DNA of 64,000 nucleotides. Source: Myoxocephalus aenaeus (taxonomy: Eukaryota > Chordata > Actinopteri > Perciformes > Cottidae). Both the position numbers and the translations under genes were made by a program. The notes below the pieces were generated by a model. It did not search any database, was not told the DNA's origin, and saw only the letters and a list, made by a program, of their open reading frames with translations. The stretch spans positions 4,899,501 to 4,963,500 of the forward strand of contig JBAMJR010000011.1 in NCBI GenBank assembly GCA_038501785.1, written 5' to 3'. This document shows, piece by piece, positions 48,116-58,498 of the stretch. Each line of letters begins with the position of its first letter. The stretch's first letter is position 1.

Positions 48116-50207
48116 CTGTGAAAGTGAACAAGAGCAGAGAAAAGTCAAGCAGAAGAAGCGGGGTTGTGTCGAGCGTGGACAAGCGGCAGGGAACCGGGCT
48201 CGGCTTAATAAGCCCCGTGGGTGTGATGGATGAGACAAGAGAAGCAGAAGTTCAGAGCCGGTGGGGGGGGGGGGTTAATACAGGAGGGTTAATTAGGGGG
48301 GTCACACACACTGGAACCACCTCCCCGTGCTCGTTGGCCAGTCAGAGTGAGAGCGGAGTGGCTGACCGGCTCGCCGGGTGCGAAACACTTTGGAGCATGC
48401 CACAGGTTATTACAGCATTTTAATTGAGAGCGCCAGGAAACACTGAACGCTCCAGTGGGGTCTTGAGTAAGCAGCTTAGTACCGCCACGCCAATCAGCGT
48501 GAGTCGCCTCAAGCGTTAACTTTTCTTTTGACCGGGCCTCAGACTCGCAATGTTCTGCACTGTAATTTGGTCGGTGCACTAAAAACAAATCGACTGTCAC
48601 TTCAATTCCAGTGGTCCCATAGAAAGTGAACCGGCCGTGGAGGGTCAGCGTCGTTACTCATTGCTGAAGACCTTTACACACCAGGACGGGTGTGTGGGAC
48701 GAGCTTTCACTTGCTGCGCAGCACCTTTAGTCCCATCTGGTATTACAGCCCTCTTTGCATCGCTCTGTATGGGGATTTTAATCGGCGGCTGAGCTGTGGA
48801 GCGCTGAGGTTACTACTAGTTGCGTTTCTGTGAGTTTTGACTGTCTGGTCGTTTGACATCACCACTTCTAATTTGTGACTTGCTTTTGACTTGCTTTTCA
48901 AAAAGAGAAGATTAGGAAGGTGTCCATTCGGCCCTGTTACATCGAAAATAGTACAAGGACTTCTTCATTACAATAATCTACGCCCATCAAGGATCAAAAG
49001 GGGATCATTGAAAGATTAAACCGGTTAAGCTTCATGCTGTAAAGCGGTATGTTTTGGTATGGTAATATTAGTCACAGGCGGGTTGTAATATAATTTTTTA
49101 AGCAGACATCACGCAAAAAACTTCTCTGAGTGATATCTGATTCTCAACACAACAAAGCTGCATCTCGAGTTGAATGACGAACCCGCATGGTGAGGGGGTG
49201 CTGTGACAGGAATTGCACACCGGTTCACCGTGCGAAGGCGTGACTTGCCCGCCGCCATCGCGAGCAGAAGAAACAGATGTGCGCCTTTCCGACTCGTGGT
49301 GAACCGTAGCGGGGTGCATGGGAAGTGATGCTCAAAAACCACTAAAAAGGTGCAGCGCTCTGCAGCTTGCACATGGACAAAGGGGCCTTTCACAGTGCGG
49401 AAGCTGCCGGGGCCAGGGAAGTCATTTTGGAAGATCATGACAAATATTGCACTTTCGGCCCTCTGTTTGATTCTACGCCTCTACTTGACCTTCATCTCCT
49501 CTCTGGACTCAACCAAGGCAAACTGTGCTGTTGGTGTGAGGCAAAGACTACATCAAAGGGAAAGACTGATGAAAGCGGCCCCTTGCTCATTTTGAAAATG
49601 TTTTATGGCAATTTGAACTAACTGTTAAAGTCACATTTCAGGGCGTATCCCCCCCCCCCCCCCCCCACACACTTGTTTTGGGTCGAGCGTGCAGGTCTTA
49701 ACCACGTCTGCTGGTTTTGTTGCAGCAACAGCTCAAATCACCTCATGTGACTTCTCTTTAACCCCGAGCATCTAAGCCGAGCAACTATTTCACCCGGGAG
49801 GAAGATCTGGAAAGTACATCAAAACATGCAAGAACGGGGACTGAACGCAGTAGCGCACATTACGGAAAACCGAGCTCCATACTTATGGTCACTTTCGATG
49901 TTAAGGGCCCGGCTCGTACCTGTGTCATCACGTACGCTATATGCCGCAGTTAAGTGTTGGCAGGTCCAGAGGGCATATACTGTGTTACCGTAATCACAAA
50001 GCCATGAGTGAGGAGAGCAGTGTGTGTGTGTGTGTGTGTTACATGCTGCCTTTTGTGGTACACGCCTAAAATATTAAGATCTATCTGACATCTTCATCTG
50101 GACCTTCATGTGGTCCGATGACGTGGTGAATGAACCTGAAACAAGCTCCTCCCTCACAGGCTCAGGACCAAACCGACCAAAACACCTACTACGTCCATCA
50201 CAAAAGC

Positions 50208-50235
50208 TCTGTCTCTCTCTGTCTCTCTGTCTCTC

Positions 50236-50320
<85 letters not shown>
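50208..50320 (+). repeat. (CT)n microsatellite, 113 bp, with GTCT interruptions at the left
   Basis: CT repeat, interrupted by GT at its left end and pure from about 50,242 to 50,320. Confidence 0.97.
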
Positions 50321-50324
<4 letters not shown>

Positions 50325-50598
50325 GACTGACTGGACTTTATCGCAGCCCCATTTCTAGCTGAGCTGGAGACCCTGTCGCCACACTTGAGGCGCAGTGCCG
50401 TATGACATCCTACTGGACCTGGGCATGATTTGCACTTCTGCCAAATGCCAGGCAGATCTTTGGACACGTGTGAACTATAACACTAGCAATAGATCCATTT
50501 TGCTAATAATAATAATAACACAATTTTATTTGCATACTTCATGTATGTGATTTTTAAACTATTAGTATTGACAGAAAATCAATATGCAACTATTTTCA

Positions 50599-50599
<1 letters not shown>

Positions 50600-50649
<50 letters not shown>
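50600..50649. repeat. (AT)n microsatellite
   Basis: About 25 AT units followed by more AT-rich DNA. Confidence 0.95.
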
Positions 50650-50650
<1 letters not shown>

Positions 50651-51150
50651 CATTTATAAATATATTATATATATTGTTAGAATTTTATTTTATAACCAAC
50701 ATTTGCTTGCTCCATCTTCTCAAACATCACTGTGGGCTTCTTCTCATTGTTTTCACAACATTTCAGACTACACAACTGATCAAGAATCCATCAATAAACA
50801 CATAAATACTCATACATACGTACCAATATATCAATAATTGCTGATTGCAGCTCAATATTAGGCCTGAATGCAATTGATGAAAATTGTAAAATATGAGAGC
50901 GTTACATGTATGTATGTGTCTTGCTAAATACCCCTGACTGTAAGTATGCATCAATAACCTACAGTGAATCATATCATTGTTTTAGTTTTTTTAAGTGTCA
51001 ATGTCTCCACACTGTGCTTCTCCAGGGGTCCAAAACAATCACCAGAAGGATCCTCTGTCGCAGCAGCACTGGCTGACGTTAGCGGCAGTAAATACACAGC
51101 GAGACCCGCCAGCTTCCAAAGTCAAAATAAAGTCATGTCGACTTTTCCCT

Positions 51151-51194
51151 GAATATAATATCTCTGAATATAATATCTCTGAATATATATGTCT
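51151..51194. repeat. 15-bp tandem repeat, about three copies
   Basis: GAATATAATATCTCT twice exactly (51,151-51,180), then a diverged third unit. Confidence 0.85.
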
Positions 51195-51576
51195 GAATCT
51201 ATGGGTCGGTCGCGTTTCTCTCTGTCTGTACGCGCTGGATACACACTCTGTTTGGCCCGCGTTGTGTGTTTATTTACAGTTTTCTCATTCAAAAATTGTA
51301 ATTAAATAAATACAAATAAAAGTTGCTATCAACGTGACTTAGCCAACAGCCTGTAAAGTTAGCTTCAAGACGGGAAAGCTGCATGTCAGCGCATAACGGA
51401 GACACATGTCCAGCTGGGTGTATACGGGCGGCCGAGTAAACACACACATGTAGCTCTATATTAGTTTTGTTAACAGTATTCACAGGCACCGTGCACAATG
51501 GCGGTGTTTTGATAATTAAAAAAAAACGCACAGTTCCAGAAAGTGGACCCTCAGCCCGTCAGCTCTCTCTACGTAC

Positions 51577-51692
51577 CGTGAAGAGCCTCCAGAAAGTGGA
51601 GCGAGGAAACTTGGAAGTTGGAGTCGAAGTCGCTCCGGTGGATGCGGATATAAAGTCCTCCAACTCTCGGCTCTCACACTCGCTCAGTCCCG
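51577..51692 (-). other. tgfbr3: tgfbr3 untranslated exon 1 (predicted)
   Basis: This is a predicted 5' untranslated first exon. On the minus strand it ends in a strong donor (TTCACG followed by GTACGT, with the GT at 51576-51575). It lies downstream of a TATA-like box at a distance that puts transcription start near 51,690. It carries no ATG leading into the receptor frame; the first coding exon is about 3.5 kb downstream. A noncoding exon 1 is also the arrangement in the human gene. The start is an estimate and could be tens to hundreds of bases further upstream. Capped transcript data would settle it. Confidence 0.55.
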
Positions 51693-51711
51693 GTGTGTCA
51701 GGAGATCAAAG

Positions 51712-51726
51712 CTGACGTGTTTTATA
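51712..51726 (-). promoter_or_regulatory. Putative tgfbr3 core promoter: TATA-like box with adjacent CRE half-site
   Basis: Read on the minus strand, TATAAAA lies at 51726-51720 and is followed at once by CACGTCAGC, which contains a TGACGT/ACGTCA cAMP-response half-site at about 51717-51712. Upstream (51,840-51,970) the DNA is GC-rich with a CCCCGCCCC Sp1-type box near 51,847-51,857. The set is consistent with a promoter reading left into exon 1. Motif presence is seen directly; promoter activity is inferred. Confidence 0.45.
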
Positions 51727-51844
51727 TGTATATATGTTTAAAAGCAACAGTCTGCGTAAAAGTGCCCCCTCTCGCGCAAAGTTTTAAACACTTCACTACT
51801 ATCTATCTGCTTCTCTTCTTCTTTTTTGGACTAGGGGGCTTCAT

Positions 51845-51975
51845 TTGGGGGCGGGGCTTCGAGGGAGGAGGCTGAGAGGCTGTGCGCGAGATGGACTGCT
51901 GCTGCTGGCGGAGCTTCCCAAAGCCGGGGTGCGCGGGCTCCTCGCGAGTCCCCGCGAGAGTGGCGGCGGGTCCTT
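51845..51975. promoter_or_regulatory. GC-rich, CpG-containing segment with Sp1-type box upstream of tgfbr3 exon 1
   Basis: A short GC-rich stretch with several CG dinucleotides and a GGGGCGGGG box stands out from the AT-rich flanks. It lies 120-280 bp upstream of the inferred tgfbr3 transcription start, where a vertebrate proximal promoter would be. Open frames reading through it in both directions resemble no known protein and are best explained by high GC content. Confidence 0.4.
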
Positions 51976-52747
51976 TGGTCCCCTTCTTGCGAATCGTCAC
52001 GTTTCAATATTTTAGTTAGGAGGTGAGAATGCATGGCCGCGTGCTGACACGACCTGCAGACCAGATGTGCAACTCAATACAAAACTTTAAAAAAAAACTG
52101 TTATTGTGTGGGTTTGCTCTAGGTCACTCTTATCACAAGAGGGCCCTCTGAGTGATCTCTATCAGGATGGGGGTCCGTGATGCCAGATTATGGGAATGTC
52201 TGGCGAAGTCTTTTTTTTACGAATCATTGCACACTTACATGAAGCACCTATTGTTGTTGAAAGAGAGCTTACATAGACTATCTCTCTTTTTCAACAGTAA
52301 ACTATCTGCATGGAAATTACATAATTCTGGTTAATATTTTAGAGAATAAATATCCCTTTGCATACTGCATTTAAGAACACTAAAGTACTAGTTGACTTGA
52401 GTATTCATGCTACTTTGCGGCCTCATCTATACTTTTTACTTTACCACATTGATTCAACATAACAGATCAGTTTATGAAATGCAAACTGTTTGCCATATTA
52501 TAGCAGCGCCAACCCCTGGTCTAGAGTGTTGCTGTTTGAAGTCCTTGTCTGTTGCTGTTCCCTCATACCTTCATTTTAGTGGCTTTAGCCCAAACGACAG
52601 AGGCAGGAGTGTATGGAACTTGACAAGACAGTCACCATCATGGCTCACAGGGACACCATCACACGACAGAGCCATCATATATGTAATCAGTAACGCCTGG
52701 GCCTTTTCTAATATGACAGGTCAACATGTCAGCTGTTTATAGGAACG

Positions 52748-52749
<2 letters not shown>

Positions 52750-52826
<77 letters not shown>
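52750..52826. repeat. (CA)n microsatellite, 77 bp
   Basis: About 38 uninterrupted CA units. Confidence 0.97.
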
Positions 52827-52831
<5 letters not shown>

Positions 52832-53334
52832 TAAATATAAATGTGTAGGATTACAGCAGCAAACAAGGTAAAGTGCACACAAGAGACATAATAAAAATCA
52901 AAACAAGTAAGTAATGTAAATAATAAACGGTCAAAAACAGTAATAAATACACACACACAGATATGCTATAGCACTGGGCCTTACCATTCGCCATTAAAGG
53001 AGTGAGAGCAGTGCCGACTGTCCAGGCTTTGGGTTTCCCAAAAGCAACATCTGTCTGGGCCGCATAGAGATGCTGTGATTAAATATGCAGGTTATTGGAA
53101 TAATAAACAAGGAAGTTATACCTTTATTGACATAATGTATTGCCAATGACAGACATCTGGAGCTTCTGGAATAGCATTCACCAAGAATTATGAATTTTAA
53201 GTGCAGCTCAAATGGCGAGTAGAGCACATGCCAACCAATCTGAGAGTCATGTTTCCATATATGGCATTATTATTATGGAGGTAATTTGGTTACTTTACTG
53301 CTTAGGTTTTGGATTACATTATGTTTGGCAGAAA

Positions 53335-53420
53335 GGTTACATCACATTCATTTGGCAGAAGCGTTTGGTCAAAGCAACTTACAATAAATTAATTTAAACT
53401 TCCATAATAAGTGCATTCAC
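53335..53420 (+). repeat. Dispersed teleost repeat fragment, family D
   Basis: GTTACATCACATTCATTTGG, CAGAAGCGTTTGGTCAAAGC, AACTTACAATAA and AAGTGCATTCACC match a short repeat that is frequent in fish genomes (consensus resembling CATTCATTTAGCAGACGCTT, TTATCCAAAGCGACTTAC). Family identity is from memory; the left and right limits are approximate. Confidence 0.5.
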
Positions 53421-54286
53421 CCTCCATATAAATGCTTTCACATTTCCTTTTGTACATCATTGCTTTTGATTAAAAGCCAGAGAGGAGTTCAGAGTATACT
53501 TCATACAAGCACGGATATTATACGCATATCAACACGACAAAACATCAATTGCATTATCGTGGCTTCTCCCATGTTATATTTTGGGTGCCTTCTAATATTA
53601 GGATGTAAAAAAACAAAACAGAAAGACGTTTTTGTCACGCGCTTTCAACTTTCACCACCCTGCCACCCAAAATCACAGGCGCTAAACTGTGTGCGGAATG
53701 ATTCCTGCAGTGTGAAATCTCTCCAGGAACAAACACGGCGTTGCGTTGCGTGTGATACCCGAGACTTCCAGTGAAAAGAACATGCCGCGTGACTGGGTAC
53801 AACATAAATGTCAGCTTAGTGATTTACCGCTAACAAGATGGCACCTGTGACAAGGAGGAAGGAAACTTTTGTTGTTGTTGTTGTGGAAAAACACACACAC
53901 ACACACGCACACACGCACAAACGCTGCCGCTTCTGAGAGCTGACAAGGAAAGCGCTCAAAGGGATCAAATTATTTTACATCTCATACATATGCATGTCTC
54001 CGTTAAAGTGTTCCACTTTGTTTATTTGCACTGTGTTAGGGTTGTGAACACAGCTGAGAGGAAAAGGAATAGAAAGCGCATAACGGAGCATCAAAGACGC
54101 GCTCAATCCGCGGCGTCTGCGCGTCCCATTAACGCAGAGCCGCACGTACCCGAGTTTTTATTGACCCAGTTGATTGCACTGGCTGTCAAGACCAACGATG
54201 CTCAGTGCGCATGCCACAATTATAGAACAGGGATCTGCATACCTTTTTTTTATATGAAGAGCCATTTCAAAATGTGTTCAATATTG

Positions 54287-54292
<6 letters not shown>

Positions 54293-54349
<57 letters not shown>
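54293..54349. repeat. (TA)n microsatellite
   Basis: About 28 TA units; a second TA tract starts 51 bp further right. Confidence 0.96.
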
Positions 54350-54352
<3 letters not shown>

Positions 54353-54396
54353 AAGCCCAATGTTGTAAAAAGGGGGGGGGGAGATTGTCATGTCTT

Positions 54397-54399
<3 letters not shown>

Positions 54400-54459
<60 letters not shown>
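54400..54459. repeat. (TA)n microsatellite
   Basis: About 30 TA units, separated from the previous tract by a unique segment with a G-run. Confidence 0.96.
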
Positions 54460-54464
<5 letters not shown>

Positions 54465-54549
54465 AGCAGCAATATAAATACTGAAAAGGTATAATATGCT
54501 CAATCTACGGAGAAATATACTGTTATTTATCCAGCACATTGCACTGCAC

Positions 54550-54655
54550 ATTTACTGCTTCTTTTTGCACTTCTGTTTAGATGCTAAAACTGCATTTTGT
54601 TGTCCTCGTACTTCGTGCCATGACAATAAAGTTCAACCTGAATCTGAATCTGTTC
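54550..54655 (+). mobile_element. 3' tail of a LINE-type retroposon (fragment)
   Basis: The series TTTGCACTTCTGTTTAGATG, CTAAAACTGCATTTTGTTGT, CCATGACAATAAAGTTCAAC and CTGAATCTGAATCTG resembles the 3' untranslated tail, ending in short tandem units, of non-LTR retrotransposons common in teleosts. Only the tail is present. Family name not assigned. Confidence 0.6.
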
Positions 54656-54864
54656 AGCGGGCAGGACGTAAACATGGACCCAGGCTGTTGCCTACAGAGA
54701 TGCAATTCCGTTGAAACAGTGTTTCAGACAGAGTTTAATCACGGGCACGTTCAGACAGACATATGAGAAAGATATAGAGGTTATTGAACATTTAAGCACG
54801 TAAACATGTTCCACTATAAAACCCCAAATAAAAGTATGAACCTGGAAAGAATGATACGTCTCTT

Positions 54865-55031
54865 TTAAAACACATTGTTCCCCCCAACCAGGACACTGTC
54901 ATTACATAATATGAGAGCACCACACAAAGAAGAGCTGCCATCCTTATGATAAACGTCCACATCTGAGTGGGAAGCATTGGCCCTTACAAACTTCCTCCAG
55001 TCTTTTTTATCAGCAATAAACTTAACAAATT
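54865..55031 (-). other. Unassigned exon-like reading frame (possible terminal exon)
   Basis: On the minus strand a frame follows an acceptor-like CCTTCTTTACAG and runs 55 codons to TAA. It contains KDWRKFVRANASHSDVDVYH and SLCGALILCNDSVLVGGNN, which reads like real protein rather than low-complexity or random sequence. I do not recognise the family. It could be the last exon of an unknown gene, a pseudogene or retrocopy fragment, or chance. It lies about 3.2 kb upstream of tgfbr3 exon 1 in the same orientation. Confidence 0.25.
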
Positions 55032-56431
55032 CTGTAAAGAAGGCACAGGGTGCTACTACCAATCAGATGCGTGCAACTGCCGATGGCTGTGAAAGAGGTA
55101 ACTTGGCATGCAGACGAGGGGACACTTCAACACACACTTCCTGCTGGTGTGACATTGGTTGAGCTGTGCGTCAAGGTATGACGTCAGAGTTTGGATGGAT
55201 TAAAGACAGAATACAGACTTATATATACGTGTCATGGTCTAACAATGTGTTTCACGTTACTGGCATTGTGTGTATATGGCTTAGAGTGCATGCAGTGAAT
55301 GAGTATAGCAGCTCAATTAATCGCCACATCAACCACGATGCATTCAACCGCCGACTCTATTGACATCATCATGGAAAGTAGAGAGGTGCTCAAACTGGGA
55401 TCATGGTTACTATGCTGCTCAGTCAGAATTCAATAAAAGGAAGCATGGGCAAGACATTCATTTGTAAAAAGGGGCAAAGAAATGCATTTAAAACCTAATT
55501 GAATCCACAATAAAGAAAAGAATAAAGTCAGTACAGAATCAAACGTTTTAATAGGGTTAGAGCACAGTCTCATATATTAAGTGCTTTGCAGAGTGATACA
55601 ACAGTAGAATGTACACGCTGAACAATACAGGCAGAATAAAATAACAATAGTATATAATATATTTTGGATAACTTGGTCTCACCCTCCAGCATCATCTGCA
55701 GGACACGCTGAATGTATTTGATTTGGGCAGAAGTTGTTATTGGAGTGCCGCTGACTTCAGCTACAGGGAGTTATGGAGGTTCCAGACCAAAGAGGGATCC
55801 GCTGCCCCTTCAATCACATAACAGCCACAGCGAGAGGGTTAAATAAGTGTTACAACCGTACTCCAGCTGTCTCTTGGTACCACACCAGGACTCTGAACGT
55901 TTCTGTTCTCACTTTGATTGAAGATACCTACAGTAGCAAGAAAGATGAGATGATTCCCATGGCTGCACAGCATGCTCTTCTTTCTCTTTTAAGTTTTACG
56001 TCCTGAATCAAAGCAGAAACCCACCTGGATTCTCTTCAAATGCGGACTGTCTTTTTAATTCATTTAGAAACCAAACCACATGCTATCATATACTAGGCCA
56101 CTCCAAACATCTTCAGTTTTTTGAACAGACTCCCCATCTTTTACCAAAAACAAACAAACATGTGGGGCACATTAAGAATACACTTAGATAGAAAGCCAGC
56201 TAATAACAGATTCATGCTGCCCCCTGTCTATTCCAGTTTTGTCATTCAAATTTTGAAAATAGTTTGTTGACAGTATCTCTGTCGGCAGCTCACCCGACAG
56301 CTCAGTATGTTTGTGCTTACCAAAGTGAGTGGGATGTACTCACATGTTTAGACTGCCACGTGCCTTCCATGTGCACTGTATGTTTTGAGAGTATAGTGAT
56401 AATAAACTATATAAACTGAGTAAAACGATAT

Positions 56432-56470
56432 TCATTGCGGACAACCATGTACCATGGTTGTCCGCAATGA
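56432..56470. repeat. Perfect palindrome: 18-base arms, 3-base loop
   Basis: TCATTGCGGACAACCATG, then TAC, then the exact reverse complement. It lies in the intergenic region about 2 kb upstream of the brdt promoter. As single-stranded DNA or RNA it would form a stable hairpin. No T-run follows, and there is no gene beside it. Confidence 0.85.
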
Positions 56471-56679
56471 TACCATGTAATCATTCAGTAAACACAACTA
56501 TGTGGATTTTGTTGCCCCTCTTAAGGAGGGTGCAGACCAAGATAATAACAGTATTTAAAAAACCATATAGTACTTGTACTTGAGTAAATTGTACTCGGTT
56601 GAACGTCGCTTGTTCTCTCATTTGGTGTGAGGAGTTTATATGCATTCATTCAAAAACAAATAGCTGTTGTTACTCCTCA

Positions 56680-56810
56680 CATTTGAAACATCAGGGGGCA
56701 GAGCCCTTTCCTGTATGACCTCCTCCCTTCTGAACGAGTTTCCTGTCATTGTCAGGGGAACAGACACTGTGTCAGTATTTACAGTCCGATTCAAAACCCA
56801 TTTAGGAAAT
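56680..56810 (+). pseudogene. Decayed C-terminal coding remnant of a LINE reverse transcriptase (probable)
   Basis: One frame reads GRALSCMTSSLLNEFPVIVR then VSVFTVRFKTHLGN. This has the pattern of the C-terminal end of many LINE ORF2 proteins (G-RxFS---P-LWN-LP--IR ... FK-xLKTHL). The tryptophan usual before N-x-LP is replaced by leucine. The fragment is short, so the call is tentative. Confidence 0.35.
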
Positions 56811-58392
56811 CTTACAATGACTTACCAGCCATGCCTTTCACTTTCTAAATCTCCCTGTGCTGCTGTCTTGTATTTACTGTGCTGTGGACTCAGAGGGAGG
56901 GGCACCTAGCCTTCCAAGGTGCATGGAGAAAGAGAGTCTGTGTTTCATGTAGTCTGTGAGCTATGAAGGAAAGAGTACAAATGTTTTACAATTGCCCCAC
57001 AGCGGAGTAATGCACAACCTCTTGTGTGTTTGCTTTCAGGAGTGAAATAACAGTGTCACATCACAATGAAATTTCTTTTGTCTATGCAAGACTGCGAATA
57101 TTTTCAGGAAACCACTTTTTGGGTCTCAGAAAAACCAACCACGACAACGTTCCACAGGCTTCTGCTATTCAAACCTCTTTTGCGGCACACTTTAAATCCT
57201 AAAATGTTTTGCCCATGGCTCCATCTTGTGGCCAAAGGGTGTAAATGATCATGATTATCTTATCAGAAGTCCTTTCACTTATGAGCAAATATTGGCTGTT
57301 TCACAAGTGCAATGTTTTTCAAGCCTCTTTGATTTATTCTAGGTTTTTTTCTATAATGGTTACAGAAAATATTGGAGATTCCCAACATTCACCGAGCTTT
57401 ACAGTTATTTGGTATTCTTCAATGTGTTTGTTTATCAACAGTGTAAGCCTAAATGTGCTGTTCACAATTAATTCATGAGGAGGCTACAAGGAAATATAAT
57501 ATTAAATGATGATCAAAATGACCTGTGTTGCAGAATGCATTGGAGGATTTGTGCTCATCAATGTTGTATTTCGCATTAGCTGGTTTCACCAATCTTGACT
57601 TACTTATTGGCATATTGTGACGATTACATAAGAGTTTGTAAATTCACTCCAGTGTCCTCACCATCGTGGGTGATCATGTTTTCTTCAAGTGTGTTCCATC
57701 ATGAGCAAAAAGCAGGATTTCCTCCGTATTTCCAGCTCACAGGAAGTAAACGCATGCCTCATTCCGGTTACCCTGGGAAAGTGCACAACACCCCCAAATC
57801 ATTGAAATACTGTGAACTCCACATGCAATACTAAAAAACAGTATCCCTCAAACATCTGTGATTCTACATGTCCGGTCATGCTCGTTCTAACATTTCGCAT
57901 TTCCCGACTTATCACACAAGTATTGTAGTGATTTTCCAAGTAGATAGGGGCCGGTAACTTCAATGTGTTCAGTGAAACTGAGTTTTCCGCTTCTGGCTCA
58001 GCACGTGAAGACACCACTCCGCCCACGTCCAGTCTTCCGCTCCTGCCGACTCACACATTCTCCCTCCGCTGTCTGCCCGCACGCGGAGGCACCCAAACGA
58101 GTGACATTATTTACTGGAGGGTCGGTGACTCTGCACCGATCAGTCAGTATTCGTACCAATCCATAATCCTCCAGGATCCACCTATGCCATCGAGTTGCCA
58201 TTTTGTTTGGAAGAAGTCAACAAAAATGTTTATGTAATGCTTTAAGAAAGAGAAAGAAAAAAAAACGGGTAGCTACACATTAGCAGGAAATGCAGTGGGT
58301 TTATTTTTTGTTGTTGTTGCAAGAAACTAAATGTTTCAGGCGCCCTTTTCCTGCAGAAAAGCAACGCGTAACACGTGCAGTTAGTGTTTTGA

Positions 58393-58429
58393 CCAATCAG
58401 TTCTAGCGCCGCGAGACAGGGGTATAAAT
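58393..58429 (+). promoter_or_regulatory. Putative brdt promoter: CCAAT box and TATA box
   Basis: CCAAT at 58,393-58,397 and TATAAAT at 58,423-58,429, 26 bp apart, on the plus strand. Spacing predicts transcription start near 58,453, just before a short exon with a donor site. The motifs are seen directly; activity is inferred. Confidence 0.55.
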
Positions 58430-58452
58430 TAGAGGCAGTTGCCGTAGAGACG

Positions 58453-58498
58453 TCTGCAACTGAAGAGTTGAACGCAAGAGCCCGCGGTATCTCGTCAG
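58453..58498 (+). other. brdt: brdt untranslated exon 1 (predicted)
   Basis: A short 5' untranslated exon between the inferred start about 25-30 bp after the TATA box and a donor CTCGTCAG followed by GTAATG. No ATG occurs in it, so the first ATG of the spliced message would be in exon 2. Start position is an estimate. Confidence 0.5.

Larger units (their letters stand above)
48116..51576 (-). other. tgfbr3 intron 1
   Basis: About 3.5 kb between untranslated exon 1 and the signal-peptide exon. It holds a C18 homopolymer (49,649-49,666), a 113-bp CT tract (50,208-50,320), a TA tract (50,600-50,649) and a 15-bp tandem repeat (51,151-51,194). No coding feature was seen. Confidence 0.6.
51727..58392. 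other. Intergenic region between the divergent tgfbr3 and brdt promoters
   Basis: About 6.7 kb. Besides the GC-rich segment near the tgfbr3 side, it holds a CA tract, two TA tracts, a teleost repeat piece (53,335-53,420), a LINE tail (54,550-54,655), an unassigned exon-like frame (54,865-55,031), an 18-bp-arm palindrome (56,432-56,470) and a LINE-like coding remnant (56,680-56,810). No complete gene was recognised. Confidence 0.65.

Noticed and set aside
51803..52034. Two 65-67 codon minus-strand frames near the tgfbr3 promoter
   Set aside because: Low-complexity Arg/Pro/Ala composition from GC-rich promoter DNA, with no splice-consistent continuation into exon 2.
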